From the NCBI RefSeq assembly GCF_000807675.2, contig NZ_CP019962.1, positions 3,348,001 through 3,412,000 of the forward strand: a stretch of DNA of 64,000 nt. Direction: 5' to 3'. Origin of the DNA: Eubacterium limosum (GTDB taxonomy: Bacteria; Bacillota; Clostridia; Eubacteriales; Eubacteriaceae). Under the pieces are notes generated by a model, which searched no databases, was not told the origin of the DNA, and saw nothing but the letters and a program-made list of their open reading frames with translations. Positions 1 to 8,454 of this stretch are shown here, one piece after another (position 1 is the stretch's first letter; each line of letters begins with the position of its first letter). A program made the translations under genes and the position numbers.

Positions 1-200
1 TGCTTGCCACCATGCAGGAACTCGCCAATGACGGCATGACAATGCTGATCGTAACCCACGAAATCGGGTTTGCCCGTGAAGTGGCCGACCGCGTCATTTT
101 CATGGACGAAGGTGTGATCTGCGAACAGGGAACACCCCAGGAGGTTATTCTTAATCCGAAGGAAGAACGTACACAGAGCTTCCTGAATAAGATTCTTTAG
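1..200 (+). CDS. Amino-acid ABC transporter ATP-binding protein, C-terminal fragment
   Basis: Partial gene; the reading frame is open from the window edge (first full codon at base 3) and the 5' part lies outside. The visible tail has the H-loop signature ([15 protein letters not shown]) and the closing [13 protein letters not shown] segment typical of polar amino-acid transporters of the GlnQ/HisP family. These ATPases power uptake by a periplasm-facing binding protein and membrane permease. A terminator follows directly, so this is the last gene of its operon. The substrate cannot be told from this fragment. Confidence 0.9.
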   Translation, partial: LATMQELANDGMTMLIVTHEIGFAREVADRVIFMDEGVICEQGTPQEVILNPKEERTQSFLNKIL

Positions 201-211
201 TGGTGTAATGT

Positions 212-243
212 ATTTCAAAAAATGCCCTCAGGGGCTTTTTTTT
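212..243 (+). terminator. Rho-independent terminator after the ABC ATPase
   Basis: A short GC stem (GCCC/GGGC around a TCAG loop) is flanked by a run of A before and eight T after, so the stem extends as A-T pairs. It lies 12 bases after the stop codon and separates the ABC gene from the histidinol phosphatase. Confidence 0.75.
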
Positions 244-309
244 ATACATCTTTTTATGCTACAATAATAAAGATGTCGCATTTCAGATATGTCTTCTAAA
301 GGAGGAGCT

Positions 310-1155
310 ATGGTACACTCAAATTATCATATTCATTCGAACTATTGTGACGGCAAAAATTCATTGGAAGAAATGGTACAGGCAGCTGTACAGGAGGGGC
401 TCACAAGCATTGGCTTTACAGGCCACGCGCCCCTGCCCTATGAGAACGACTGGACCATGAAAAAGGAAACAGTCCACAGCTATATGGACGAGGTCCGGAC
501 TCTGGCAGAAAAGTATCAGGAACACATCGACATCAGCCTGGGCATGGAAATCGACTATTTCTTGGACACAGAGGACATCAGCAGCGATTCAAAGGCGCTG
601 ATCCCTGAGCTGGATTTCTTCATCGGCTCGATCCACACCATCGGAAAGATGAAAAATGGATTGATGGCAGATATTGACCACACTCCCGAGATCTTTGAAG
701 CGGGGATAAAAGACTGCTTTGACGGCTCGGTTCCGGCCTTTATCCAGCGTTATTATGAGGCTCTGGGAAACATGGCCCTCACGATTCAGCCCGATATTAT
801 CGGACATATGGATATCATCAAGAAAAACAATGCGGATAACCGTTTTTTTGACGACCAGGAGCCCTGGTATCAGGAAGCCGCAGGTGCCTGTCTTGATAAG
901 ATTAAGGCTTCAGGCTCAATCATCGAGGTGAATACTGGCGGCATGATTCGCTATGGAGACCGCTGTCTTTATCCAGAACGCTGGCTGATGGAGGAAATCC
1001 TGGAAAAAGAGATCCCCATCACCTTAAACGGCGATTCGCATACGACAGAGGGAATCCGCTATGCATATGAGGACGTTTTAGCGCTTCTGAAAAAAGTCGG
1101 CTTTAAAGCCATTATGGTGCGAAAAAAGGGCAGCTGGGCTGAGGAGAGTATCTGA
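310..1155 (+). CDS. hisJ: PHP-domain histidinol-phosphatase family protein
   Basis: About 281 residues, normal for HisJ/HisK-type phosphatases, which hydrolyse histidinol phosphate in histidine synthesis using a tri-metal PHP barrel. Metal-binding motifs appear in order: HIHSNYCDG near the N-terminus, GFTGHAPLP, GMEIDYF, GSIHTIG, GHMDIIKK and NGDSHT near the C-terminus. The start at 310 is chosen because AAAGGAGGAGCT sits just before it; an upstream ATG at 289 lies ahead of that site. There are no his genes nearby, so another phosphoester substrate is possible. Confidence 0.85.
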   Translation: MVHSNYHIHSNYCDGKNSLEEMVQAAVQEGLTSIGFTGHAPLPYENDWTMKKETVHSYMDEVRTLAEKYQEHIDISLGMEIDYFLDTEDISSDSKALIPELDFFIGSIHTIGKMKNGLMADIDHTPEIFEAGIKDCFDGSVPAFIQRYYEALGNMALTIQPDIIGHMDIIKKNNADNRFFDDQEPWYQEAAGACLDKIKASGSIIEVNTGGMIRYGDRCLYPERWLMEEILEKEIPITLNGDSHTTEGIRYAYEDVLALLKKVGFKAIMVRKKGSWAEESI

Positions 1156-1160
1156 GCGCC

Positions 1161-1754
1161 ATGGAAAAGCCTAAGAACCTGAAAAAGTGGATTTATGTCG
1201 GCGCCATGGCAGCGGCTCTGGTGATCTTTGTTCTGTGGCTCTTCTTTCAGGAGGACAGCCGGCAGAAAGCAGTCCTTAAGGCATCTGATACAGAAGCTGT
1301 CCATGCCGAAAACAACCCTGAAAACGCCACGGAGATCTACGTGCATATTACCGGGGCGGTCAATAACCCAGGCGTTATCAAGCTGGACCAGGGAGCAAGA
1401 CTGATCGACGCCATTGAAAAACTGGGCGGCCTGACAGAAAACGCGGATACCGACAGTGTTAACCTCGCGTCAGTACTGGAGGATGAGGATAAAATCCACA
1501 TTTACACCAAAGACGAAACCATAGAGACAGGCGCCGTCAGTGTGTCTGGTACATCTGGAACGGGAAGAGTCAATATTAATACAGCCAGTCTGGAGGATTT
1601 GAAAACCCTGCCGGGAATCGGCGACGCCATCGGGAAGAGTATCATCGACTACCGGGAGAAAAACGGCGCTTTCAGATCCCTTGAAGATTTGAAGGAGGTT
1701 GACCGCATCGGTGATAAGGTTTTTGAGAAGCTGAAGGATTCAATCACACTATAA
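1161..1754 (+). CDS. comEA: ComEA-like competence / DNA-binding protein
   Basis: 197 residues. A single membrane segment (about residues 12-30) anchors the protein. It is followed by an SLBB-type domain (about 55-115, YVHITGAVNNPGVIKL) and a C-terminal double helix-hairpin-helix (about 133-197, VNINTASLEDLKTLPGIG). This is the architecture of ComEA, the membrane receptor that binds double-stranded DNA during natural transformation. The gene starts 6 bases after the phosphatase stop, so the two are probably co-transcribed. ComEC is not in the window, so actual competence is unproven. Confidence 0.88.
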   Translation: MEKPKNLKKWIYVGAMAAALVIFVLWLFFQEDSRQKAVLKASDTEAVHAENNPENATEIYVHITGAVNNPGVIKLDQGARLIDAIEKLGGLTENADTDSVNLASVLEDEDKIHIYTKDETIETGAVSVSGTSGTGRVNINTASLEDLKTLPGIGDAIGKSIIDYREKNGAFRSLEDLKEVDRIGDKVFEKLKDSITL

Positions 1755-1784
1755 AAATTATTTTTTTACGAGTTTGTGAAAAGG

Positions 1785-1813
1785 TTGACAAAGTTTTAAC
1801 AAAATAATAAGAT
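1785..1813 (+). promoter_or_regulatory. Candidate sigma-A promoter upstream of ccpN
   Basis: TTGACA at 1785-1790, then 17 bases, then TAAGAT at 1808-1813. This is a consensus -35 with correct spacing, about 95 bases before the repressor start. A second TATACT-like box lies closer, around 1868, so the true start point is uncertain. Confidence 0.5.
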
Positions 1814-1908
1814 GAAATGACAGAAAAGTATCAGGATTAGTTATTTACTTTTTGGCCATATGTGTTATACTTTATATTATAAAAGTTACATGAATGGCAG
1901 GTGGTTGA

Positions 1909-2556
1909 ATGGAGCTATCAGAAAGACAAAATCAGATTGTGGAAATTGTTAAGGCCAGAGAGCCCGTGAAAAGTGTCGAAATTGCAGAGCAGCTCGGCGT
2001 CAACAGAGCGACGATCCGGCCTGATTTAAAGGTGCTTACCATGATGGGCATCCTGGAGGCAAAGCGAAAAGTCGGGTATAATTATACGGGGCGTTCGCTG
2101 CTGCATGTTATGGGCAGCTACATTAAAACCATCAGCGTCATGGACATCCAGTCTGAGCCGACCACCGTCGAAGAAGACACAACCATTTATGACGGAATAA
2201 TCACCATGTTTACGAAAGACGCCGGAACGCTCTATGTGGTGAAGGACAAATACCTGTCTGGCATTGTCTCACGTAAGGATTTCATCAAGTCGATGATTGG
2301 CCGGAAGGATGTTGAAACCCTGCCGATTCCGATTATCATGACCCGAATGCCCAATATAGTCTATCTGGAGGAGCACGAATCGGTTTATGACGCTGCGGTT
2401 AAAACCATGGAGTACGAAGTCGAATCGCTGCCCATTGTGAAAAAAGAAATGGATGAAAAAAACAACCTGCGTTTAATCTTGCTCGGAAAGGTTTCCCGTA
2501 CCAATATTACACGTTATGTTGTGAATTTAGGTAAAGACGATGATACGAATGAATGA
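1909..2556 (+). CDS. ccpN: CcpN-type transcriptional repressor (HTH plus two CBS domains)
   Basis: 215 residues: an N-terminal DeoR/HTH-11-like helix-turn-helix (about 1-60, QLGVNRATIRPDLKVL) followed by two CBS repeats (about 75-135 and 140-205) that in this family sense adenine nucleotides. In Bacillus, CcpN represses gluconeogenic genes and is encoded beside the PPDK/PEP-synthase regulatory protein, exactly as here. It overlaps the next gene by 17 bases and leads the three-gene operon, so it very likely controls ppdK expression. Confidence 0.9.
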   Translation: MELSERQNQIVEIVKAREPVKSVEIAEQLGVNRATIRPDLKVLTMMGILEAKRKVGYNYTGRSLLHVMGSYIKTISVMDIQSEPTTVEEDTTIYDGIITMFTKDAGTLYVVKDKYLSGIVSRKDFIKSMIGRKDVETLPIPIIMTRMPNIVYLEEHESVYDAAVKTMEYEVESLPIVKKEMDEKNNLRLILLGKVSRTNITRYVVNLGKDDDTNE

Positions 2557-3361
2557 CAACAAGCCTTTAACCCTATATGTTGTCTCCGATTCCCTTGGCG
2601 AGCCGGGTGAAGTGCTGGCAAAGGCGGGGAGAGGCCATTTTGAGGACTCGATTGAGGATGTTAAGGTATTTTCCTTTGTCCATGAAAAAAGAGAAATAGA
2701 TCAGATTTTAGCCGAGGCGAAGGGCAAAAACGCCCTGCTTGTCTGTACGATCACAACGCCGGAGTTATTAAAATGTGTTAAAGAGAGAGCAAAAGAAAAA
2801 CAGGTGCCGGTTTACGATGTGCTGGATCCTTTTCTGGATGAACTGAGGATTTTAACAGGCGTTAAACCGAATCTTGACCCTTTCAGCAGAAGCAAGCTGG
2901 ATGAGGATTATTTTAAAAAGGTGGAAGCCATTGAGTTTGCCGTCAAATATGACGACGGCAAGCGTATGGACCATCTTAATAAAGCAGACATTATTCTGCT
3001 TGGGGTTTCACGAACCTCAAAGACGCCGATCAGTGTTTATCTGGCAAACAATAACTTCAAGGTCGCCAACATACCGGTCATGCCTGAGGTAGAACCGCCA
3101 AGAGAACTTTTTGAGATATCCAATCAAAAGATATTCGGATTGATTTTAAATCCCAATAAGCTTGTCAGCATCAGAGAAGAGCGTTTAAAAACCATGAAGC
3201 TTACCGGAGATTCAAATTATGCTAGTTTAAAAAGAGTGGAATATGAGCTTGACAAGGCTCAGGAGCTCTTTGATAAATTAGGGTGTACGGTTATCGACGT
3301 TACATCCAAAGCAATTGAAGAAATTGCGAATTTCATACTTGCAACCATTATGAGGAGGTAG
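2540..3361 (+). CDS. Pyruvate, phosphate dikinase regulatory protein (kinase/pyrophosphorylase)
   Basis: 273 residues, the full DUF299 family length. This bifunctional enzyme inactivates PPDK by ADP-dependent phosphorylation of a threonine next to the catalytic histidine, and reactivates it by Pi-dependent removal. Family features are VVSDSLGEPGE at the N-terminus and a P-loop-like LLGVSRTSKTP segment around residues 151-161. The start overlaps the end of ccpN; an ATG at 2549 is an alternative. Five bases separate it from ppdK, its target enzyme. Confidence 0.95.
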   Translation: MIRMNDNKPLTLYVVSDSLGEPGEVLAKAGRGHFEDSIEDVKVFSFVHEKREIDQILAEAKGKNALLVCTITTPELLKCVKERAKEKQVPVYDVLDPFLDELRILTGVKPNLDPFSRSKLDEDYFKKVEAIEFAVKYDDGKRMDHLNKADIILLGVSRTSKTPISVYLANNNFKVANIPVMPEVEPPRELFEISNQKIFGLILNPNKLVSIREERLKTMKLTGDSNYASLKRVEYELDKAQELFDKLGCTVIDVTSKAIEEIANFILATIMRR

Positions 3362-3366
3362 TCAAT

Positions 3367-5994
3367 ATGGATAAAAAATGGGTTTATTTATTTAGTGATG
3401 GCAATGCGGACATGCGGAACCTGTTAGGTGGAAAGGGCGCGAATCTGGCGGAAATGACGCGAATCGGCCTGCCTGTGCCACAGGGCTTTACCGTTTCGAC
3501 CGAAGCGTGTATCGAGTATCTGAAGGAAAATAAGCTGACCTATGAAATGATCGGCCAGATCAACAGCCATATGTCTGTTCTGGAAGATATTACCAAGAAA
3601 AAATTTGGCAATAAAGACAATCCTTTGCTGGTATCAGTACGCTCCGGCGCAAGAATCTCTATGCCTGGTATGATGGATACCATCTTAAACCTTGGCCTTA
3701 ATGATGAAACCGTTGTAGGTCTGGCTGAAAAGACAGCCAATGAACGTTTTGCCTATGACAGCTACCGTCGTTTTATCCAGATGTTCGGTGATGTTGTGCA
3801 GGAAATTGACAAAAATAAATTTGAAAACGTTCTGGATGAAATCAAAGAGCGCGAAGGCTTCCAGATTGACACACAGCTCACGACCGGTCACCTGCAGGAA
3901 GTTGTAGGGCGCTATAAAGAAATTGTATTAGCCGAAACAGGTAAACCTTTTCCACAGGACCCGAACGTACAGCTGCTGATGGCTGTTGAAGCAGTATTCA
4001 GATCCTGGAACAACCCGCGTGCGTTTGTCTACCGTGACATGAATGATATTCCCCATGACATTGGTACAGCTGTCAATGTACAGTCGATGGTATTCGGCAA
4101 CATGGGTGATGACTCCGGTACCGGCGTTGCCTTCACAAGAAACCCGGCAACAGGCGAAAACAAGCTCTTCGGAGAATTCCTGGTAAATGCCCAGGGTGAA
4201 GATGTTGTTGCAGGTATCCGTACCCCTCGTGAAATCGATGAACTCCGGAAAATTATGCCTTTAGTCTACAAGCAGTTCCACGATACCGCAGAGCTTCTTG
4301 AAAAACATTATAAAGACATGCAGGATATGGAATTTACCGTTGAAAAGGGCCAGCTGTATATGCTCCAGACCCGTAATGGTAAACGAACCGCCCCGGCTGC
4401 ACTCAGAATCGCTGTAGAAATGGAAGAAGAAGGCCTTATCACCAAAGAAGAAGCTGTTATGCGCATTGAGCCGTTATCCTTAGACCAGCTGCTCCACCCC
4501 ACTTTTGATGAAGTCGCCCTGAAGGAAGCGGTCGTTCTGGCCAGCGGCCTGCCAGCCTCTCCAGGCGCTGCCACCGGTAAAGTTTATTTTACAGCGGAAG
4601 AAGCAAAGGCCGCTGCAGAAAATGGCGAGGAAGTTATCCTGGTTAGAAAAGAAACCTCTCCCGAAGATATTGAAGGCATGTATGCCGCCAATGGTATCCT
4701 GACCGCACGCGGTGGTATGACCTCACACGCAGCGGTTGTTGCGCGCGGCATGGGTAAGTGCTGTGTTGCAGGCTGTGAAGATGCAAAGGTAGACGAGGAC
4801 GCCAAGCAGTTCAGAGTCGGCACAGAATATATTTACGAAGGCGATTATATCTCTTTAGACGGCTCCGCCGGTAAGGTTTATAAGGGAAGCATCGGAACAC
4901 AAGAACCCAAACTCTCCGGACATTTCGGACAGCTCATGGAATGGGCAGACGCCTGCAGAACCATGAACGTCAGAACCAATGCCGATACCCCGAGAGACGC
5001 CGCTGTAGCGGTAGACTTTGGCGCAGAGGGGATTGGGCTCTGCCGTACAGAGCACATGTTCTTCAATGAAGACAGAATCCCGAGTGTACGCCGTATGATC
5101 TTGTCAAAGACTAAAGAACAGCGCGAAAAATATCTGGCCGAACTGCTGCCAATGCAGAAGGAAGACTTCATCGGTATCTACAAAGCCATGAAGGATCTGC
5201 CAGTAACAGTCCGTCTGCTGGATCCGCCACTGCATGAATTCCTGCCCACCGAACCGGAAGATATCGAAGCCTTAGCCAAAGATATGGATATGAATATGGA
5301 TGAAATGATGAGCACGATCCACGGCCTCGAAGAATTCAACCCAATGCTCGGGCACCGGGGCTGCCGTCTTGCAGTCACCTTCCCGGAAATTGCGGTGATG
5401 CAGACAAGAGCCATTATGGAAGCGGCCATCGAAGTGAAAAAAGAAGACGGCTATAACATCGTCCCGGAAATCATGATTCCGTTGATCGGCATGAAAGAAG
5501 AACTGGACTATGTCGAAAATGTTGTCAGAGAAACCGCTGAAAAGATCAAAGCAGAAAAGAGCTCCGACATTGACTACAAAGTAGGGACCATGATGGAAAT
5601 CCCAAGAGCAACCCTGATCGCGGATGAAATTGCCGAAAGAGCAGAATTTTTCTCCTTTGGTACCAATGACTTAACTCAGATGACCTACGGCTTCTCCAGA
5701 GATGACGCGGGCAAATTCATTGGTGAATACAAAGAAAAAGGCATCCTGCCAAATGACCCGTTCCAGAGCATTGATGTAGGTGGCGTTGGCAAGCTGGTCG
5801 AAATGGGCGTCAAGCTAGGCCGCACAACAAAACCAGACCTCAAGATCGGTGTCTGTGGCGAGCACGGCGGAGATCCCAAGTCCATCCACTTCTTCCAGAG
5901 TGCAGGACTCAACTATGTTTCCTGCTCACCATACCGTGTGCCCATCGCGCGCTTAGCCGCTGCACAGGCCGCACTGGAAATGAAAAATAAATAG
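3367..5994 (+). CDS. ppdK: Pyruvate, phosphate dikinase
   Basis: 875 residues, full family length. It interconverts pyruvate + ATP + Pi and PEP + AMP + PPi, linking glycolysis and gluconeogenesis. Seen in order: N-terminal ATP-grasp region (GGKGANLAEM; VSVRSGARISMPGMMDTILNLG), the swivelling phosphohistidine domain with GGMTSHAAVVARGMGKCCV (catalytic His; preceding Thr is the regulatory site), and the C-terminal PEP/pyruvate TIM barrel (GAEGIGLCRTEHMF, FGTNDLTQMTYGFSRDD, GVCGEHGGDP). The regulator gene just upstream and a strong terminator just downstream close the operon. Confidence 0.98.
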   Translation: MDKKWVYLFSDGNADMRNLLGGKGANLAEMTRIGLPVPQGFTVSTEACIEYLKENKLTYEMIGQINSHMSVLEDITKKKFGNKDNPLLVSVRSGARISMPGMMDTILNLGLNDETVVGLAEKTANERFAYDSYRRFIQMFGDVVQEIDKNKFENVLDEIKEREGFQIDTQLTTGHLQEVVGRYKEIVLAETGKPFPQDPNVQLLMAVEAVFRSWNNPRAFVYRDMNDIPHDIGTAVNVQSMVFGNMGDDSGTGVAFTRNPATGENKLFGEFLVNAQGEDVVAGIRTPREIDELRKIMPLVYKQFHDTAELLEKHYKDMQDMEFTVEKGQLYMLQTRNGKRTAPAALRIAVEMEEEGLITKEEAVMRIEPLSLDQLLHPTFDEVALKEAVVLASGLPASPGAATGKVYFTAEEAKAAAENGEEVILVRKETSPEDIEGMYAANGILTARGGMTSHAAVVARGMGKCCVAGCEDAKVDEDAKQFRVGTEYIYEGDYISLDGSAGKVYKGSIGTQEPKLSGHFGQLMEWADACRTMNVRTNADTPRDAAVAVDFGAEGIGLCRTEHMFFNEDRIPSVRRMILSKTKEQREKYLAELLPMQKEDFIGIYKAMKDLPVTVRLLDPPLHEFLPTEPEDIEALAKDMDMNMDEMMSTIHGLEEFNPMLGHRGCRLAVTFPEIAVMQTRAIMEAAIEVKKEDGYNIVPEIMIPLIGMKEELDYVENVVRETAEKIKAEKSSDIDYKVGTMMEIPRATLIADEIAERAEFFSFGTNDLTQMTYGFSRDDAGKFIGEYKEKGILPNDPFQSIDVGGVGKLVEMGVKLGRTTKPDLKIGVCGEHGGDPKSIHFFQSAGLNYVSCSPYRVPIARLAAAQAALEMKNK

Positions 5995-6008
5995 AATGAT
6001 GAATTAAC

Positions 6009-6050
6009 AAAAACGCTGACCTGCTATTTTATAACAGGCCAGCGTTTTTA
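6009..6050 (+). terminator. Rho-independent terminator after ppdK
   Basis: AAACGCTGACCTG pairs with CAGGCCAGCGTTT (one A-C mismatch), followed by T residues. It ends the ccpN operon just before the AAAGGAGG ribosome site of the next gene. Confidence 0.9.
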
Positions 6051-6062
6051 AAGGAGGAACCC

Positions 6063-6533
6063 ATGGCTTATGGAAAACAGACAGAAAAAAACAAACCAAC
6101 CTTAAAAGACTTTGAAGAACGAACCTCACCCCAGGAAAAAAAGCTGTGGAATGATTACCTTAAAACCTATCCCGAGCCCTTTAAGCGCAGCGCGCTGCCG
6201 GGCTTTGACGGCTTTCTTTTCTTCTGCCCCTCTGCCAGACTGGTGGTGGAGCTGGAGAAATTTAAACAGTTTGGGGACACCAGCAGCGGCTCACTGGGAA
6301 AAAAGGGCGACGCGCTCAGAGACTTAGGCTTAAAACGCATCGCCTATACCTACCGTGAAATTGACACCAATTTTGAAGGCACCTGCGCCGCCATCGACCG
6401 GGCCGTCAAACGGGAGATCAGCCAGATGAGCTTGGTAGAGATCAAAAAGCCCGTGCGGCTGTCACTGGATGATGAGGACGAGCCCGTGAAGAAAGGGTAT
6501 AAGATAACCGTCTCCGGTGAGGACGACGAGTGA
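6063..6533 (+). CDS. DUF559-like protein (Vsr/PD-(D/E)XK nuclease-fold)
   Basis: 156 residues. The central part (about 40-120) resembles DUF559: an aromatic entry (FDGFLFFCPSARLVVELE) with a Val-Val-Glu core, then alternating basic and acidic residues, ending in a helix. DUF559 proteins have a very-short-patch-repair nuclease-like fold, but most have no tested function. The usual histidine after the VELD core (often GxxH) is not visible here, so activity is doubtful. The ribosome site AAAGGAGGAACC is ideal. It stands alone between two terminator-like hairpins. Confidence 0.65.
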   Translation: MAYGKQTEKNKPTLKDFEERTSPQEKKLWNDYLKTYPEPFKRSALPGFDGFLFFCPSARLVVELEKFKQFGDTSSGSLGKKGDALRDLGLKRIAYTYREIDTNFEGTCAAIDRAVKREISQMSLVEIKKPVRLSLDDEDEPVKKGYKITVSGEDDE

Positions 6534-6621
6534 TGGGATGATCGGTAAATAATACGATTTCTAAAGTATAAAGCTATAAAAGCATCGGTTGATTTTATGG
6601 CATGCTGCTTGAAAAAGACAG

Positions 6622-6664
6622 AAAAAAGACTCGCAGACTATTGGTAGTCTGCGAGTCTTTTTTT
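6622..6664 (+). terminator. Long perfect hairpin with T-tract; terminator and repeat copy
   Basis: An 18-19 bp perfect stem (AAAAAGACTCGCAGACTA and its complement) closes on a TTGG loop and is followed by a long T run, so it should terminate transcription from the DUF559 gene. Its 24-base core (6631-6654) recurs in inverted orientation at 6992-7015, which an ordinary terminator would not explain. Confidence 0.8.
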
Positions 6665-6839
6665 ATTTTTTGTTTTATTAAATTTAACTGCGTGACCTAT
6701 TATAACATTAAGTAATGAAAAAAGCATCAACTTTTTTAAAAAATTTAAATAATTTTCTTCTAAGTCGATTTATGTTTATATTTTAACAATAAATAAGATT
6801 TTCGTCAATTTTTCTTTTTCCTATTTATAAGGAGGCAAA

Positions 6840-6917
6840 ATGGTCAAAATCTGGTCAAATCAAACAGCCAGAAGCCTTAGTTTTATTACTTTTCTTTATA
6901 TATTCATTGCCGAATAA
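6840..6917 (+). CDS. Possible 25-residue peptide with strong ribosome site
   Basis: Begins at ATG 6840, preceded at optimal distance by AAGGAGG, and reads MVKIWSNQTARSLSFITFLY then IFIAE before TAA. The second half is hydrophobic. It lies in a non-coding AT-rich stretch upstream of the TnpB gene, so it may be a leader peptide, a small membrane peptide, or the relic of a longer gene. Only the ribosome site argues for translation. Confidence 0.35.
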   Translation: MVKIWSNQTARSLSFITFLYIFIAE

Positions 6918-6991
6918 AATTTTACAATCTGGTCAGAAAAATGGTCACGTTTCCCTGAAACTTAGTAGGCGTCTGTTATTGGGTCATCTAC

Positions 6992-7015
6992 TCGCAGACT
7001 ACCAATAGTCTGCGA
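6992..7015. repeat. Second, inverted copy of the 24-bp palindrome
   Basis: TCGCAGACTA-CCAA-TAGTCTGCGA. It is a perfect 10-bp stem and the exact reverse complement of 6631-6654. No T-tract follows. It lies 18 bases ahead of the TnpB start codon and could fold in the mRNA leader or be an operator. Confidence 0.85.
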
Positions 7016-7033
7016 ACAAACGGAGGCCCCAAA

Positions 7034-8332
7034 ATGAGTGCGGGATACGCCATCACGACGTACAAAATACAGCTGAATTACAAGCATTTAGACTGGTTTA
7101 AACAAACCCAGTCTCTCTTTGACGCTGTCCTGGCATTCTACTACAAACTGCTCGAGAAGCAGCCCGAAGCACTCAGTCTCTCCAATCAGAATTTACTGCG
7201 TCATTTAGAGCTGCAGACCATAAAACAGCGAGACGGCACCCCGCCCGAAACGCCCCTGCCCTTTGAGAAAATCCCCCTGTACTTTAGACGCGCCGCCATC
7301 AACGCGGCTATCAGCATGTATAGAAGCTATGTGGGAAAGCTCAAGGCGTGGCAGGAAGGCCCGATAAAAAGCGGAAAGCCCAGCCCGCCAAAGTGTCTGC
7401 ATATGTCCATGCTCTACTACAAAGGCATGTACAAAGACTTTGATGAAAAAAGCATACTGCTCAAGCTCTACACTGGCAAGACCTGGGCCTGGGTCAAGCA
7501 CCGTTATACCGGCAGACCCTTTCCAGAAAACGCCGAGCTTATGAGCCCGACCATTGTCGTCAAAAAGAAAAAAGTCATGCTCCACATCCCCGTCAAGGAG
7601 ATCGTGGAGGACAGTCGGACCGCCAAGGAACGTGTACAGCAAAACGAAAAGTTTGTCGCCGTGGCCTTAACTGGTTCCGACAGTCTCGCAGTTTGTACCA
7701 CCATCGAAGCAGACGGTCGCGCCACCGCCCCATATTTCATTAAAGGCGGGAAAGAACTGGCCCACCGTAGGAAGCTGCTTTTAGGGTATACCAAACGCGG
7801 CATTGCTGGGAATAATACCCCTAGGCTTATAAAGCAACCTGTAGGGAACGCTGCCCTCAGCGTTCCTCAAGAGCAACGACCAAACAAAAAATACTACGAC
7901 AAAATCACCCGCCTGACCGACCACTACGCCCATGAGGTAAGCCGAAAGATCGTCGATTACGCCATTAAGCAGGGCGCCAAACTCATCGTCCTGCCCGAGC
8001 TCAAAGAGAGCTTCGCGCAGGCTCAAAAACCCTACCTGGGCAAAACACCCTATGACTTTATCGGAAGGCGCATCGCCCGATACGTCCAGTACAAAGCCTG
8101 GCAAAAAGGCCTGGTCGCCATGACCAGCAAACCCTACTACGCCAGCACACGATGCTTTCACTGCGATGCCCCCATCGCCAGGCATAACACCGAGTATCAG
8201 AACCCCAGCGCCAACTTCTATGGCGGAAAGAATTTCGTCTGTAAGGAAGGCCACCGGGGGAGTACGGCGCTGAACAGCGCGAGGAATCTGGGAAAAGGGT
8301 TTTATGAGCGGTTTTATTTGGGCGCTGCCTGA
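7034..8332 (+). CDS. TnpB-family protein with inactivated RuvC site (nuclease-dead TnpB)
   Basis: 432 residues, typical TnpB/Cas12f-ancestor length. TnpB proteins are RNA-guided DNA nucleases of IS200/IS605 and IS607 elements. The C-terminal RuvC fold is recognisable, but two of three catalytic acids are gone. The RuvC-I motif reads FVAVALTG (Ala211 where Asp belongs). RuvC-II keeps Glu322 (VLPEL). RuvC-III reads STALNSARN (Ala412 where Asp belongs). The zinc finger is partly kept (C374-x2-C377 ... C403-x3-H407). No TnpA transposase is adjacent. The frame is intact and has a good ribosome site, which argues for selection as a binding-only protein rather than decay. Residues 270-278 are encoded by an inserted copy of a palindromic repeat. 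Confidence 0.85.
   Translation: MSAGYAITTYKIQLNYKHLDWFKQTQSLFDAVLAFYYKLLEKQPEALSLSNQNLLRHLELQTIKQRDGTPPETPLPFEKIPLYFRRAAINAAISMYRSYVGKLKAWQEGPIKSGKPSPPKCLHMSMLYYKGMYKDFDEKSILLKLYTGKTWAWVKHRYTGRPFPENAELMSPTIVVKKKKVMLHIPVKEIVEDSRTAKERVQQNEKFVAVALTGSDSLAVCTTIEADGRATAPYFIKGGKELAHRRKLLLGYTKRGIAGNNTPRLIKQPVGNAALSVPQEQRPNKKYYDKITRLTDHYAHEVSRKIVDYAIKQGAKLIVLPELKESFAQAQKPYLGKTPYDFIGRRIARYVQYKAWQKGLVAMTSKPYYASTRCFHCDAPIARHNTEYQNPSANFYGGKNFVCKEGHRGSTALNSARNLGKGFYERFYLGAA
7841..7866. repeat. GTAGGGAACG palindromic repeat, copy 1 (inside a coding region)
   Basis: GTAG followed by GGAACGCTG-CCCT-CAGCGTTCC, a perfect 9-bp stem. It lies in frame inside the TnpB-like gene and encodes about VGNAALSVP. The same unit recurs between genes elsewhere in the window. 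Confidence 0.85.
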
Positions 8333-8379
8333 TAAGAAGAACAAAAAAGTAAATTATAGATTTAATATTTAAATCCTGT

Positions 8380-8450
8380 GGAGAAATTCATGGGTGTGCT
8401 CTTCGTCTATAGGGCCAAAAGTACGGGTTTAGCACCACCTGTTTTTATTT
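8380..8450 (+). ncRNA. Possible guide-RNA-like structured segment downstream of dead TnpB
   Basis: In the gene-free 289 bases after the TnpB stop, GGTGTGCT (about 8393-8400) can pair with AGCACCACC (about 8431-8439, one bulge), enclosing a 30-base arm, with a T-rich run after it. TnpB and its dead relatives use an RNA encoded at or after the 3' end of their gene, which is the only reason to suspect one here. No guide target was identified. Confidence 0.25.
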
Positions 8451-8454
8451 CGCG

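Larger units (their letters stand above)
6534..7033. other. 500-base AT-rich intergenic stretch before the TnpB gene
   Basis: No large gene. It contains the hairpin at 6622-6664, a very AT-rich tract to about 6830, a tiny reading frame with a strong ribosome site at 6840, four TGGTCA motifs in two pairs (6841, 6852, 6930, 6942), and the second palindrome copy at 6992-7015. Confidence 0.7.

Noticed and set aside
7781-8344. Long open frame on the minus strand opposite the TnpB-like gene
   Set aside because: No ribosome site, no family resemblance, and it mirrors the codon structure of the real gene.
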